Shown: in pieces, positions 1-10,865 of the stretch
Layout: the number at the start of each line of letters is the position of its first letter
Position numbering within the stretch: the stretch's first letter is position 1
Made by a program: the position numbers and the translations under genes
The notes under the pieces: generated by a model
The model's database searches: none
Told to the model about the DNA's origin: nothing
What the model saw: only the letters and a program-made list of their open reading frames with translations
Assembly: GCF_000220395.1 (NCBI RefSeq)
Contig: NW_004086254.1
Coordinates: forward strand, 1-45,000
Direction of reading: 5' to 3'
DNA length: 45,000 nucleotides
From: Ichthyophthirius multifiliis
Lineage: Eukaryota > Ciliophora > Oligohymenophorea > Hymenostomatida

Positions 1-1
1 A

Positions 2-32
<31 letters not shown>

Positions 33-700
33 TTATATTTTTTTTATATATATATAATTTATTATTATCTGTTTTTTTATTCATATTATAATTACTATCT
101 TACCATCTTTTTATCAAATTTATATGTTTTTTGAATTTTTTTTTTTATATAATCTTTTATATTTAAATTTATTTTTATGATATTTTTATAACTTATTTTA
201 TATTTTATTTGATTTTTTTTATTAATATATATTTTAAATGTTTATTTTTATATATTTTTTTTATTTTTTATTTGTTTTTGTATAATATTAAATATAATAT
301 TTTATTATATTTGATAAGCAAATTTAATATAAAAAAAATATATATATTTTTTTTTTTTCATAAATTAATTAAATCAAAAATTTATTTATAAATTTTTCTC
401 TTAAATATATAATTCTTTTTTTTATTTAATATAAATTAAATTATAATTTAATTTTTTTTTTTAATAAATATTTATTTTATTTTTACATTTTTTTGTATGT
501 TTAGCTTTTATATATTTAATATATATTAAAAGAAAAGAAAATTTTATCAATATTCACTAAACATTTTAAAAAAAAAAATCATAAAAGAAAAATAATAAAG
601 TAATAATAATAAAAAAATTTTAAATAAATACTTGTAATAACAAAAAAAAATTTTCCTTCTAACAGAAATTAATAACCAAAAAATTATCGTATGTATAAAT
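1..700. other. A/T-rich intergenic DNA, no gene seen
   Basis: The stretch opens with a TA dinucleotide run (1-28) and continues as A/T-rich sequence with long T and A tracts. Open frames exist only because the sequence is poor in G and so lacks TGA. Their translations are Phe/Ile/Tyr/Leu strings with no family motif. No ciliate telomere repeat (C4A2 or C4A3) is present at the left edge, so this is not a chromosome end. Confidence 0.6.
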
Positions 701-2100
701 GTAATTTAAATAATAAAAATAAATTAATAAGTGACTGCTCCGATTAATATATATTTTTTAGTTATAATTCTTTTCGGAAAAATAGAATAATCTTTTAAAA
801 TATAGATTCTCAATTTCCTCATTATGAATTGTAAATATCATTAGCCTTATAGCTTTTAGAATTATGGAGCGTACTCGGTAACAAAATTATATACATATAT
901 TAAACTAATAACATAAAATAAATATCTACTGGCAAATAGCAAATAACTATTATTTGTAAAAGTACTGAATCGATAGGCAAACTAATAATAGTAAAATTAA
1001 AATAAAACCATATTAAATAATAATTTAAACTTGAAATTTTTTTTCTATAGTAAATCAAAATCCAAATGATGGTATTAGAAATTGTTTTCTTATTTTTGTT
1101 AATTTTATAATATTTAATCTTATATTATTTCCAAATAATTTACTTTAAATGATCTCAATATAAATATTTTTGAATAGACCTTTAGTTAATCTTAAAATAC
1201 ACTTTTTATTAATTTAGGACTAGAAAGAATATTCAGAAATTATAATATTTCGGTCGGATGAATCCAATTAAAGAGTTAATCTTTTCTCCCTTTATGCTTC
1301 ATCTTAAGCTACTGTTTAATTATAAGATATCTTTATGAACCTAAATGTAATGAATCTTGGACTAAAAAAGAAATTTGCAAAATATATACAGAATTATTTT
1401 CCAATATTAAAATAAGAATTTTCTCCAAAATTTTACCATATACTTATATAGTATTTAAATTTTTTATAAATTATATCCCAATAGTGTTTATATTGGTTCA
1501 TTTTAAGAGTTAAATAATTATATTTGCGATTCCCATATATACAATGCTCAAATAATAAATTATTTAATAGATATTCCTCATTTAGGCCCATGGACTTATT
1601 TTTAAAGAATTACTGGAATAATAGCCCAATAATTCAATGATAATAAAAATTTCATAGATTAAGAAAGGAATATATTACCTTTAATAAGTAATAATACATA
1701 TAAATACAGTCCATATTACCTTTTTGATGCATAATATATTTGTATAAAAGACTCTTATTTTTAAGACTTATGATAATTTACCTATAAGCAATTAAATTAG
1801 AATTAATTTTAAGCTTTTTTTATTGATACTTAGGATTGTGAAGATTTTTTGATTTATATTGATTATTAAATTGTTCGAAAGACAATTAAATCGTATGATT
1901 GAAAAGTATTATAACATATATATCACAATGCTTCTAAAGAAATAATTACGATTTATAATTCACTGCTTATCACACTGGCTGGAAGTTATGTCAAAGTTTT
2001 CTTTGGAGATAAACTTGATTAGGTAAAGCCTAATAAGAATTAGGTATTAGAATTAGAGTTATTATTACTGTAAGTCTGCTTTATCAATCAAAATTTAGAA
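700..2100 (+). pseudogene. Decayed paralogue of the secreted repeat-protein gene next door
   Basis: Short blocks line up in order with the intact gene at 3403-5616. The 'cctcattatgaatt' block near 820 matches the one near 3640. About 1257-1360 matches 4285-4395 ('gaatccaattaaagagtta' against 'gaatccacttaaagagtta'). About 1570-1650 matches 4806-4960, and about 1810-2080 matches 5125-5385 ('gatttataattcactg' is shared exactly). The frame is broken many times by small indels and TGA codons, and the shared Trp, Gly and Cys codons are largely lost. Whole internal parts appear shortened. The copy covers most of the parent from the first repeat to the end of the fourth but lacks a clear start or signal peptide. 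It looks like a tandem duplicate that was silenced long ago. It is a host gene relic, not a mobile element. Confidence 0.8.
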
Positions 2101-3402
2101 ATTACATATAGGAATAATTTAATAATTAATATATATTTATAATTAATTTATTTATTTTATGTATTTATTTTACTTGAATAGTATATTATATTTTTTAAAT
2201 TCTTATTTATTTATAATTTATATTATAAAATTAAAAAATATCAATTAATTAATATGTTTAATTAAAATAAAAAATAATTAATATTTATTTTTTTTAATAA
2301 AAGTAATATATATAAATATAAAATATTTGATATTATATATTTATTATTAATATTAAAATATAAAATAAATAATTATTAAAAAATATATGTATTACATATA
2401 AAAATAAACATTAAATAATTAATTTTAAAATTAAATATTATAATTTATTTTAAATATAAATTTATTTAATATTATTATATTTTTTATAAATATAATAATA
2501 ATTTTTTTATTTTTATAAATTTAATAAATATATATATTTTTTAAGTTCTTAAAATTTTTTATTTAATATCTAATAATTTCTTAAATTTCATTAATTTTTT
2601 ATTTTTTATTTTTTCCTTTTAATATTAAATTATTTAATAATTATAAAAAATTAATATATAAAAATAATGATACAATTTTCTAATATTTTCAAAAAAATAC
2701 TTATAAAATAAAAATAATTTTTAAAATCTATTAAAATATATTTTATTTTATAAATTTAAAAAAGAAAATAGATAAATTAATATAATTAAGAATAATATTT
2801 ATAAATATATATAAATAATTAAAATTATAAAATATGTTTTTATTATTAATATTTTTAAATATATATAATACCTTTATATTTTTAATATTATTAACTTTTT
2901 TATATTAATTAATTAAAAAAAAAGATTTGCGTTAAAATTATATTAATAATAAATAATTTCTTTTAAAAATAAATATATATAATATAAATTTAAATTATTT
3001 AAAAAGAAAACTTATATAGAAATAAAAACAAATAAATAAATAAATATTTAAAATAAAAAATCTATATACATATCTCAAAATAAATATTTGAAATCTTTTT
3101 ATGAAAATGTTAAAAAAATATATTATTTGCATAAAAATTATTAATTATAAAATTTGTATCTTTATTTATATTATAATTTAAAATAAATATTTTTTTTATA
3201 GAAATAATATAATAATTATATTTTTTTCTAATTAAATAATATAACAATTTTTTTTAAAACGCAATTAAAAATATATTATAATATCTAAGCGTTTTTAAAA
3301 ACAAACATAAAATCATAAAAATAAACATTTTAAAAGCTGAAAATAAAGATATAAAATCAAATAAAAAAATAAAAAAATTATTATATAAATAAAAAAATAA
3401 AA
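2100..3402. other. A/T-rich upstream region of the secreted-protein gene
   Basis: About 1.3 kb of almost pure A/T with homopolymer tracts. Nothing in it has coding character on either strand. It must hold the promoter of the gene starting at 3403, but ciliate promoters lack a recognisable consensus here. The contrast with the much more G/C-containing coding region that follows is sharp. Confidence 0.5.
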
Positions 3403-5616
3403 ATGTAAAAATCCCTTTTAATAATAGTTTCATTAAGTCTTTTACTAGCAGTTATAACTGCAGAATAAAAATTAGTAACTAAAGAATTTGGTGCTGACAA
3501 ATTTTCTTAATCTGATGTTTAAGGATGGACAGTATAAGGGCAAAAAAATCTTGTAAGTGAATGTGCCGGACAATCCGTATTCGGTGGTTATGACGCCTTC
3601 GGTTAAGGAGCAGTTGCCTCTAAAGTTTATAGCTCAGGAGTTCCTCACTATGAATTAGAAATATCTTTCGAATTATTCGCTATAGACTCATGGGATGATG
3701 AAGTATTTACCTTAAAGCTTGATGATAAGGTTGTATACACTTATTCTACATAATACAATAAAGTCCCTCCTTAAGGAGATAGAAAAATAAGTTGCGGAAG
3801 TACTTCATGGAGTGATAAATTTGTAGTCGTGAAAATGAATATACAACATAATTCTTAATAATTCAAGCTTGAAATGTCTTCTACATTAAATTAAGATGCT
3901 AATGACGAAAGTTGGGGTATTAGAAATTTAATTATAGTCGCCAATTTTGTAGGATATAACTCTTATACAATTTCTAGAGAATTCACATCCGATAATTTCT
4001 AAGAAAACGCTTAAGGATGGGTTTTAAGTTAACCTTTAATTAACCCTTTTACTACTTGCGGAGCTGACAAAATTTTCGGTGGTTACAATGCTTTTGGAGA
4101 AAAATTTGTTATTTCGAAAACTTTCAGTTATATTCCTGAACATTACGGACTTGTTGTTGATGTTACTTTATGGTTTATAGACTCTCCTGATGCCAATGAT
4201 TACCTTTATGTTACAGTTGATGGTTAAAGATATAGATTTAACAGAGGATAATTCAACTTTGTTGAAAACAAAAAATGCGGAACTGAATAATGGGGTGAAT
4301 CCACTTAAAGAGTTAATCTTTTCTTCCCTCATACTTCTTCCTAAGCCACTGTTTAATTCACTGATGATTTCGATGAGAAAAAAGATAATGAATCTTGGGG
4401 TATTTAAAACTTCGTGTTAACCGCTCTTACAGGAAACAGAGATAACTAAACACTTGTCGTAAATGAATTGTTTGAAAACGATTTCAAACAAGCCTCTGGC
4501 TGGAAATTATACCCAAACGGCTAAGACGTATCTACTAGAATCTCAAACTGTGCAGGAGCTAATCTCCTTGGAGGATACAACTAACTATCTAGAGAAGATA
4601 TCTTTAAAATATTTACAGGATTACCTGGACATACTAACGTTAGAATATTTTTCAGACTTTTCGCTGTTGATTCTTGGGATAACGAAAACTTTAGAGTTTA
4701 TGTAAATGATGTCCTAGTTTAACCTAAAATAGCTCCCTTTTAATAATCAAACAAAGTTTGTGGAGTAAATGGATGGGATGATAGTATAAGAAACTACTTG
4801 GTAGATGTTCCTCATTTAGGGTCTACTCTTAATTTAAGATTCGAATCTGATCTTGATTAGAGTGCTGATGATGAAAGTTATGGTATTAGAGATCTTAAAA
4901 TATGGACTTATTATGGAAGAATTACTGGAATAGTTACCTAAGAATTAAATGATGATAGTAATTTCTTAGTTTAAGGATGGAACGTTACTCCTGCATTAAG
5001 TACTGTTACATCAAAATGTGGTCCTTATGCACTATTAGGTGGTTACAATGTTTTCGGATAAAATACTGTTGCTTCTAAAACATACTCTGTTTTAACTAAA
5101 CATAACACTATTAAAATTAGTTTCAAACTCTTCTTTATTGATACTTGGGATAAAGAAGATTTTATCGTCTGGGTTGATGACTAAGTCGTAGGAAAAGTCA
5201 CTAAATCAGAAACTTGGGGAGGATAATAAAATATATGTGGCTGGGATGCTTCTAAAGAAGAAATTTACGATTTATAATTCACTGTTTATCATACTGGAAA
5301 TTCTGTTAAAGTTTCCTTTGGTGATAAACTTGATTAAGGAAAAACAGATGAATCTTGGGGTATTAGAGATTTAGTTATTACTACTTCTCAATCTGGTGAT
5401 AAATCTTATGAAAATTAAGAAAAATGTGTCGTTATATTCTCTGAATAAAATTTCAAAGGTAACAAACTCACTGTATGCGAAAGTGATCCTAATATAACAA
5501 ACTGGAATTAACCAATCTAATCAATATGGATCCCTTAATAAAATAGTCTTGTTTAAAGTAAAGTTCAAAAATTCAAAAAATCTTCTAAGAAATAAGTTTA
5601 ATAAGTCATTTAATGA
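3403..5616 (+). CDS. Secreted four-repeat protein with crystallin-like C-terminal segment, 737 aa
   Basis: One uninterrupted frame from ATG 3403 to TGA 5614-5616, without introns, with about 60 in-frame TAA/TAG read as Gln. Residues 1-20 are a classical signal peptide (Lys at position 3, then a Leu/Ile/Val core ending AVITA). The mature part has four repeats of about 160 residues. Each carries a CG...GGYN.FG block, an F.LF.IDSWD.E.F block, a CG..W block and ends DDESWGIR.L. The last ~50 residues (VVIFSEQNFKGNKLTV) resemble the first strands of a beta/gamma-crystallin or I36-inhibitor motif, a module known at the C-terminus of ciliate mucocyst cargo proteins. Paired Cys and the lack of a membrane segment fit export. 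Codon use is richer in G/C than in neighbouring genes, as in highly expressed ciliate genes. The crystallin match and a secretory-granule role are inference; signal peptide and repeats are plain in the sequence. A decayed copy lies just upstream. Confidence 0.9.
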
Positions 5617-5996
5617 TTTTATTAAATTATTATAAACAAGAAAAAATATTTAATATTTTTAATCTTTTATATTTTATATTTTTTTAATTAAATTTTTAAA
5701 ATTTTTATATAAATAAGAAGAATTATATATTCATAATATAAATCTTTTAAAATATATATAAATAATAGAGTTTAGTATTTTAGAATTATGATAATACTAA
5801 ACTAATTAACAAATTAGTAATAATTTTTTTCATTATTATTTATTAATAAAAATAAAATTAATATAAATATAATTACAAAATTAAATTTTTATTTATTTAA
5901 TATTATTATTATTTATAAATGTAATTATTTTTAATATTATATATTTTCTAAAATTAATAAATACTAATAACATTATATTATTTTTAAAAAAAAAAA
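5617..5996. other. Convergent intergenic spacer
   Basis: 380 bases of A/T-rich DNA between the TGA of the secreted-protein gene (+) and the TGA of the zinc-knuckle gene (-). The two genes converge here, so it should hold both 3' ends. No terminator-like structure stands out beyond A/T tracts. Confidence 0.5.
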
Positions 5997-6593
5997 TCAT
6001 TTTTTATTTTTCTTTTATTTTTTAATTTTTTTTGATTTTTTTGATTTTTTTTTTGATTTTTTTTCTTTCGTTTTTTTTTTATCTTTTTATTTATCTTTTT
6101 TCTTTTCTTTTTCATTTTTTTTAGCATCTCTCAATTTTTCCAAAATGCTTTTTTGTAATTCTTAAAAATTTTCTTATTCTTTTTCTTCCTAAAATAAATT
6201 ATTATTTTATATATATAAGCAAATACTTTATATTTTAAAATTTAAAAGCTTTTAGATAATATATTCATGCATTAATAAGTTAAATGTCCAACTAAAAAAA
6301 TTTATTTAAAATAAATTAATATAAATAATAAATACTATGTCCACATTTTTTGCATGCTCCTGGTTTCACTGTAACCTATTAAGAGATAGCAAGATTAAAT
6401 ATACTTTTGGCTTTTTCATCTGCTTACGAAAATTAATTTTGATTTTAATCTTATTATATTTCATCTTTTTAATTTTAAATTGAATTCCATATGGAGTGTG
6501 ATACTCCTGCTCCTGATGTACCTGTTCTTCAATAAGAAATTTATTAAAAAAACAAATATCAAATAGAAATTTACTAATTCTTACTTTTCCCAT
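5997..6593 (-). CDS. CCHC zinc-knuckle protein, SREK1IP1/p18SRP-like
   Basis: Proposed exons, in coding order: 6593-6575, 6521-6336, 6291-6227 and 6188-5997, separated by introns of 53, 44 and 38 nt. The TGA at 5999-5997 is in frame. The joined protein of about 150 residues has a Gln/Asn-rich N-terminal part and a perfect C-x2-C-x4-H-x4-C knuckle (GACKKCGHIGHLTYQC), with the second intron splitting the codon after CGH. A Glu/Lys/Ser tail of alternating KSKK and KEKK follows. The knuckle plus Lys-rich tail is the layout of SREK1-interacting protein 1 (zf-CCHC_3 family), a small nuclear protein tied to SR splicing factors, so an RNA-binding splicing role is likely. The first exon (19 nt) and start codon are the least certain parts: the open frame from 6593 without splicing enters another frame and ends at 6366, missing the knuckle. 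Confidence 0.8.
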
Positions 6594-6599
6594 GTTTTT

Positions 6600-6789
6600 T
6601 TTTTTTTTTATTAATAGTTAATTTTTTATAATGTTTCTATTAAAAAAAAAAAGAAATTCTTTAAATGTTTTAAAAAAATTATTTTTTTTTTCTTTTTTTT
6701 TTTAAACAAAAAAATAATAATAATAATAAATAAATATATATTATTTTTAAAAAAATCTCTAAAATTCTATAAAAATAATAAAAAATTCA
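6600..6789. other. Spacer with poly-T and poly-A tracts
   Basis: Short A/T-rich spacer between the start of the zinc-knuckle gene and the end of the hydrolase-type gene, both on the minus strand. A 16-T run at about 6595-6610 lies directly upstream of the zinc-knuckle start codon. Confidence 0.4.
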
Positions 6790-7637
6790 TCAAAATTCAA
6801 AAATAAAATATTATATTAATTCACATAATACTTATAAATTTTCCTAAAAATAAAATTCATAAAATAAAAATTAAAATTAAATACTTCTAATAGAGAATGT
6901 CCACCATTAATATATTTAGTAACTCTTTTAATATTTTTATCAGATTTTTTACTTAAACTTTAAAATTCATTATTCCGGTCTTTATAATACAAAGATAAAG
7001 CATCACTTTAGTTAATATTAACAACACAATTTTTTAAAGTGTGGACAATAAAACAAGATATAGGTATGTTTTGAAATCTATCTTTCATAAATTAAGAACC
7101 TAAGCATCCTTAAATAATAGAAACTCTACCTTCATTAAGAATTGGATTTATTTGCATTTTAAATTTAAGCTATTATTCAGTAAGTGGCTATGAATTTACT
7201 ATTACAGAAAAATAATTATAAGATAAATCATTCATTCCTGGAGGACAATTTTCGAATATTTCTTAAGATTTGTTTAAAGTATCTTTAAGTAAATCATCTA
7301 ATTCTATAAAAGAATTAAATAAACATAAATTTTAAATATTATTTAGATTTCCACATGCTTATATTACTTTTTATATATTTTGTATTTAAAATCAAAATAC
7401 ATATAAATATATAATTATAAATATGTATATATATTGTACAAAAAGTTTATAAAATATATCCTCCATATCCAACTCCAATGAATTTTAAAGAATCTTTTTT
7501 AATGCTTATTTTGTTTTCATTATCTAATTTAAATAATAGGCTATCAATAATTTCTATTAAACTAGAATTCGTATAAATATATTCTTAATTAAATACTGTA
7601 TAAGCTTATCCTATAATGTATTAAAAATTATATATAT

Positions 7638-7686
<49 letters not shown>

Positions 7687-8481
7687 TATATATAAATATA
7701 TATACCTGGTATATTAAATAATAAAATTTTCTTATTTTAACTTTTGTTTAATATAAATTCAAATATTTTCTTATATTCAAAAAAACTATCAAAAAAATCT
7801 TATTAAAATATAATAATTTCATTATTTTTATCTTTATTTTTTTCTTTTTCTTCTAACAAACAATAAGGAATAGCAGTATTATTATCAATTACAAAATATT
7901 AAACATCACTGCAATCAATAATAGGAGATTAATAATTCATTAATTCACAAACTTTTTATATATTAAGACTTTCTGTATGTTAAACATCCAATTCATCAAA
8001 AAAAGGTTATATAGGAGATGACAATTTGAATTTAGGAAGTTTTCTTAAATGTTAAAAATTCGTATGGCTATAATAAAGACTTTAATTTTATATAAGAACT
8101 GGATTTTTATTGTTATTTAAATCAGTAGTGAGTTATAATTTAAGTATTTTTCTCATCTAACTATCACTATTGATTTTTTTTTATAAATTTTTTTTTTCTT
8201 CAGTTATTTTAGCAAGTAAATATTAATCAGCATTGACATCTTTTCTTTTATATTACCTACCAGGCTTTTCTAATAATTAATTAATCTATTTTTTTATTTT
8301 TATTTATTATATAAATTAATATTTAAATACTGAATTTTTTCTTAATTATTTCATTTAAAAATTTGAATTTTATTAAAGATTTTAATTTAAAGGTTCATTA
8401 TATAAATATTTAAGTTTATCATAATTTAAAAATCCTTTTTATAAAAATTAAATTTTTAAATGTATATATACAAATATATAT

Positions 8482-8521
<40 letters not shown>

Positions 8522-10680
8522 TCTATTAACATATTTATCTTCCATATATATATCATTATAATATATTTACCTAATGTTAATCTATTTACTTCTATATATT
8601 TTTTTGTATTTGAAAGTATTCTATTACTTTTATAATTAGTTTTTGACTCTGCTGTAATAATACTAGAATCAATAATCACATCTTATTCTAAATTTTAAAT
8701 ATTTTTTTTTATTATTGAAGTTTATGGTCTAGTCATTTTGCAAAATTTTGATTAAAATTAAAAACTGTTTTAGTACTAACTTTAGGGCATTAATTAAGTA
8801 TTTTCAAGCTACGAACTTTATATAGATTAAGAACAATCATTAAGTTTTTATTATGAAGAATAATTTTTGGAAAACTTTAATTAAAAAGAATTTTATTCTT
8901 CAAAAGTTTTAGCAGCCAAAGAATATATTATAAAGCATGATTTGCAAATTTTTACATTCTTATATATTTATATATAAATATAAATAAATAAATATATATA
9001 TTTATAATTATAAAACCTTATATAAATTTTCTAAATTTAAAGCTTCTGATGATTTATTTAAAAATGGATATAATTTAATTAATAATTCCTAATTTAAATT
9101 TTCTTCGTTAATTTAATGTTCATTTTCTCTATTACCTTTTCTAAAAATTTTATTTTTTCTTAACAAATTAATTACAGTTTAGGCATTTTTTCTCGTTTTT
9201 AAAACTAATTAATTCGATATTTCATGCGGAAGGCAAACTGCTAGATTTTCCAATTACTCCTTTTTAACACTAAAATGTTTTTTGTACTCTTCTAAAATAT
9301 TCTTTCTCATAGCCAAAGGTCCTGTATTTTTCTCCAACATTTCATAATCGCAAAAATCACCTCCACATTTTTCAACTCGAAGTTTACTATAAAGGGTTGA
9401 AGAATAAGTCTTATAATCTTAATGAATATTCCTTGGAAGCTTCATTTCAGTTCCACATATTTTATATTAATTTTTTTTTGCCATTTTTGATAATTTATAA
9501 AATTCATTAAATGTTAATTCTTTTATTTCATATATATTTTCTATATCATATGGAGCTTTATTTATATTAATTTATATATTAATTTTTTTAAAAAAAAATA
9601 CCATAATTATATAAATCTATATATAAATGTTTTATTCCCATAAATATTATACTATTGCTTTTATCTAACATAAATTTTGGTGAAAATTTTCTAATTTTTA
9701 ATTTATAAGCTTTTTCAATAAACTCAGTTATTTTTATAGTCAACTTTTTATTTAAATATATTATATATATATATATAAAAAAATACATCTTATAATTTTT
9801 AATTCAATGCTAAATCAAAAGATTTAAAAAAAATCCTTTTGCCTCTTATAAATCCTTCTTTTTTACTTCTTTATTTTCATCAATAAATACCTAATCATTT
9901 TAACTAACATATCCTTTTTTATTTGAAAACGTCTTTTTATAAAATTTAAATCCTAATGGCATAGTATTTTCATCATGTCTATATTCAACATAATATATAT
10001 CATCTAAAAAAATTAAATTAAAATTAATCTATATAAGAATAAACAAAATAACCTGCTTTTGATATATTATATACATATGATTAAATCATAGATATACTAC
10101 TAGATTATTTCCCTTCCTTGAAAAGTTAAATAAGCTAAAATCCATTTAATGTACTTTATTTTTTATCAATATATCTAACAAATACTAATGAAGTATTCTT
10201 CTTTTTTTATGTTTTTAACATTTAATTAATATAAATAAAAAATGCATTTAAAAAGTAATTTTTTTTTTAATCAAAAAATTAAAAACCTACTTAGTATTTC
10301 TTATATATTCCGCTAAAGTAGATAAATTATCAATCCTTAAATCATCAACATGGTTTATCCCTAAAAAAAATTTAGCGATTTCAAATTAGTTAACCTTATC
10401 AGAATTTTTACTTAAAATATTTGTACATTTAGGTTTTTTTGAATTAAAAAACCACATAGAAGGATTACCTGTTTTTTTAGTTTTTTTTATTTTTTATTTT
10501 TTTAGTTTATTATTATTTATAATTACTTGATTCATATATTATTGTATTTGGTATTATTTCGTTAGACTTATGATTTTTCTTTTTGAATATTTCATAAAAA
10601 TAAGTGGGTGATTTTAATTGAATATATTTTTCATCTCTTTTGTCTATTAATGGATCTTTATTTTCATATATTTATGTCAT
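6790..10680 (-). CDS. Conserved large protein with C-terminal alpha/beta-hydrolase-like domain, multi-exon
   Basis: Starts at ATG 10680-10678 and ends at TGA 6792-6790. The N-terminal ~450 residues carry protist-like conserved blocks I cannot name: VEYRHDENT...GFKFYKKTFSN (about 9950), MGIKHLYIDLYNYG (about 9640), ICGTEMKLP (about 9450), a cluster NLAVCLPHEISNQLVLKTRK (about 9200) and CKSCFIIYSLAAKTFEE (about 8930). After a Gln/Ser-rich linker comes an alpha/beta-hydrolase-like region: FNIPGQA (oxyanion-type loop), GVGYGG at about 7465 where G-x-S-x-G is expected, and a late GGHSLLE at about 6890 in the catalytic-His place. The nucleophile Ser is replaced by Gly, so enzymatic activity is doubtful. 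About nine short introns are needed. A frame change occurs at an 8-T run (9826-9833, minus-strand sense) that no intron I tried repairs; a one-base homopolymer error is likely. I cannot fully exclude two adjacent genes, but exon phases join throughout. Confidence 0.7.
7627..7694. repeat. (TA)n microsatellite inside an intron
   Basis: TA dinucleotide run with occasional TAAATA interruptions. It fills most of the intron that separates the FNIP exon from the exon beginning GQAYTVF in the hydrolase-type gene. Confidence 0.8.
8483..8523. repeat. (TTTA)n microsatellite inside an intron
   Basis: About ten copies of the tetranucleotide TTTA/TTAT lie in an intron of the hydrolase-type gene, next to a TA-rich stretch. 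Simple repeats of this kind sit repeatedly in introns of this window and not in exons. Confidence 0.8.
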
Positions 10681-10865
10681 TTTATTTATTTTTAAATATA
10701 TTTTTTATTAAGTAATTAATAGTTTTATTTTTTATTTTATTCTTTTTTTTTTTAAAAAAAAAAATTATTTATTTAAAATAATTATCATAAAAAAAAAAAA
10801 TAAATAATTTTAAATAAAAAATAAAGGATTTAAAATAAAAAAAATTATAATCCATATTTATAGTT

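Noticed and set aside
1-30. TA run at the left edge as a telomere
   Set aside because: Ciliate telomeres are C4A2 or C4A3 repeats; none is present, and TA runs occur throughout the window.
209-391. Open frame of about 60 codons on the + strand
   Set aside because: Composed almost only of Phe/Ile/Leu/Tyr/Lys from T and A tracts, with no motif and no splice partners.
4190-4705. Two + strand open frames inside the secreted-protein gene
   Set aside because: Out-of-frame shadows of the 737-residue frame, which uses TAA/TAG as Gln and has signal peptide and repeats.
9588-9788. Separate short minus-strand gene
   Set aside because: Its second half (KITEFIEKAYKLKIRKF...MGIKHLYI) is an exon of the hydrolase-type gene and its first half is an intron containing a TA run.
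10785-10865. Extension of the phosphotransferase gene to a TGA-like site at 10785
   Set aside because: That frame reads through without TGA; a 44-nt intron giving a short final exon with TGA at 10868-10866 fits better.
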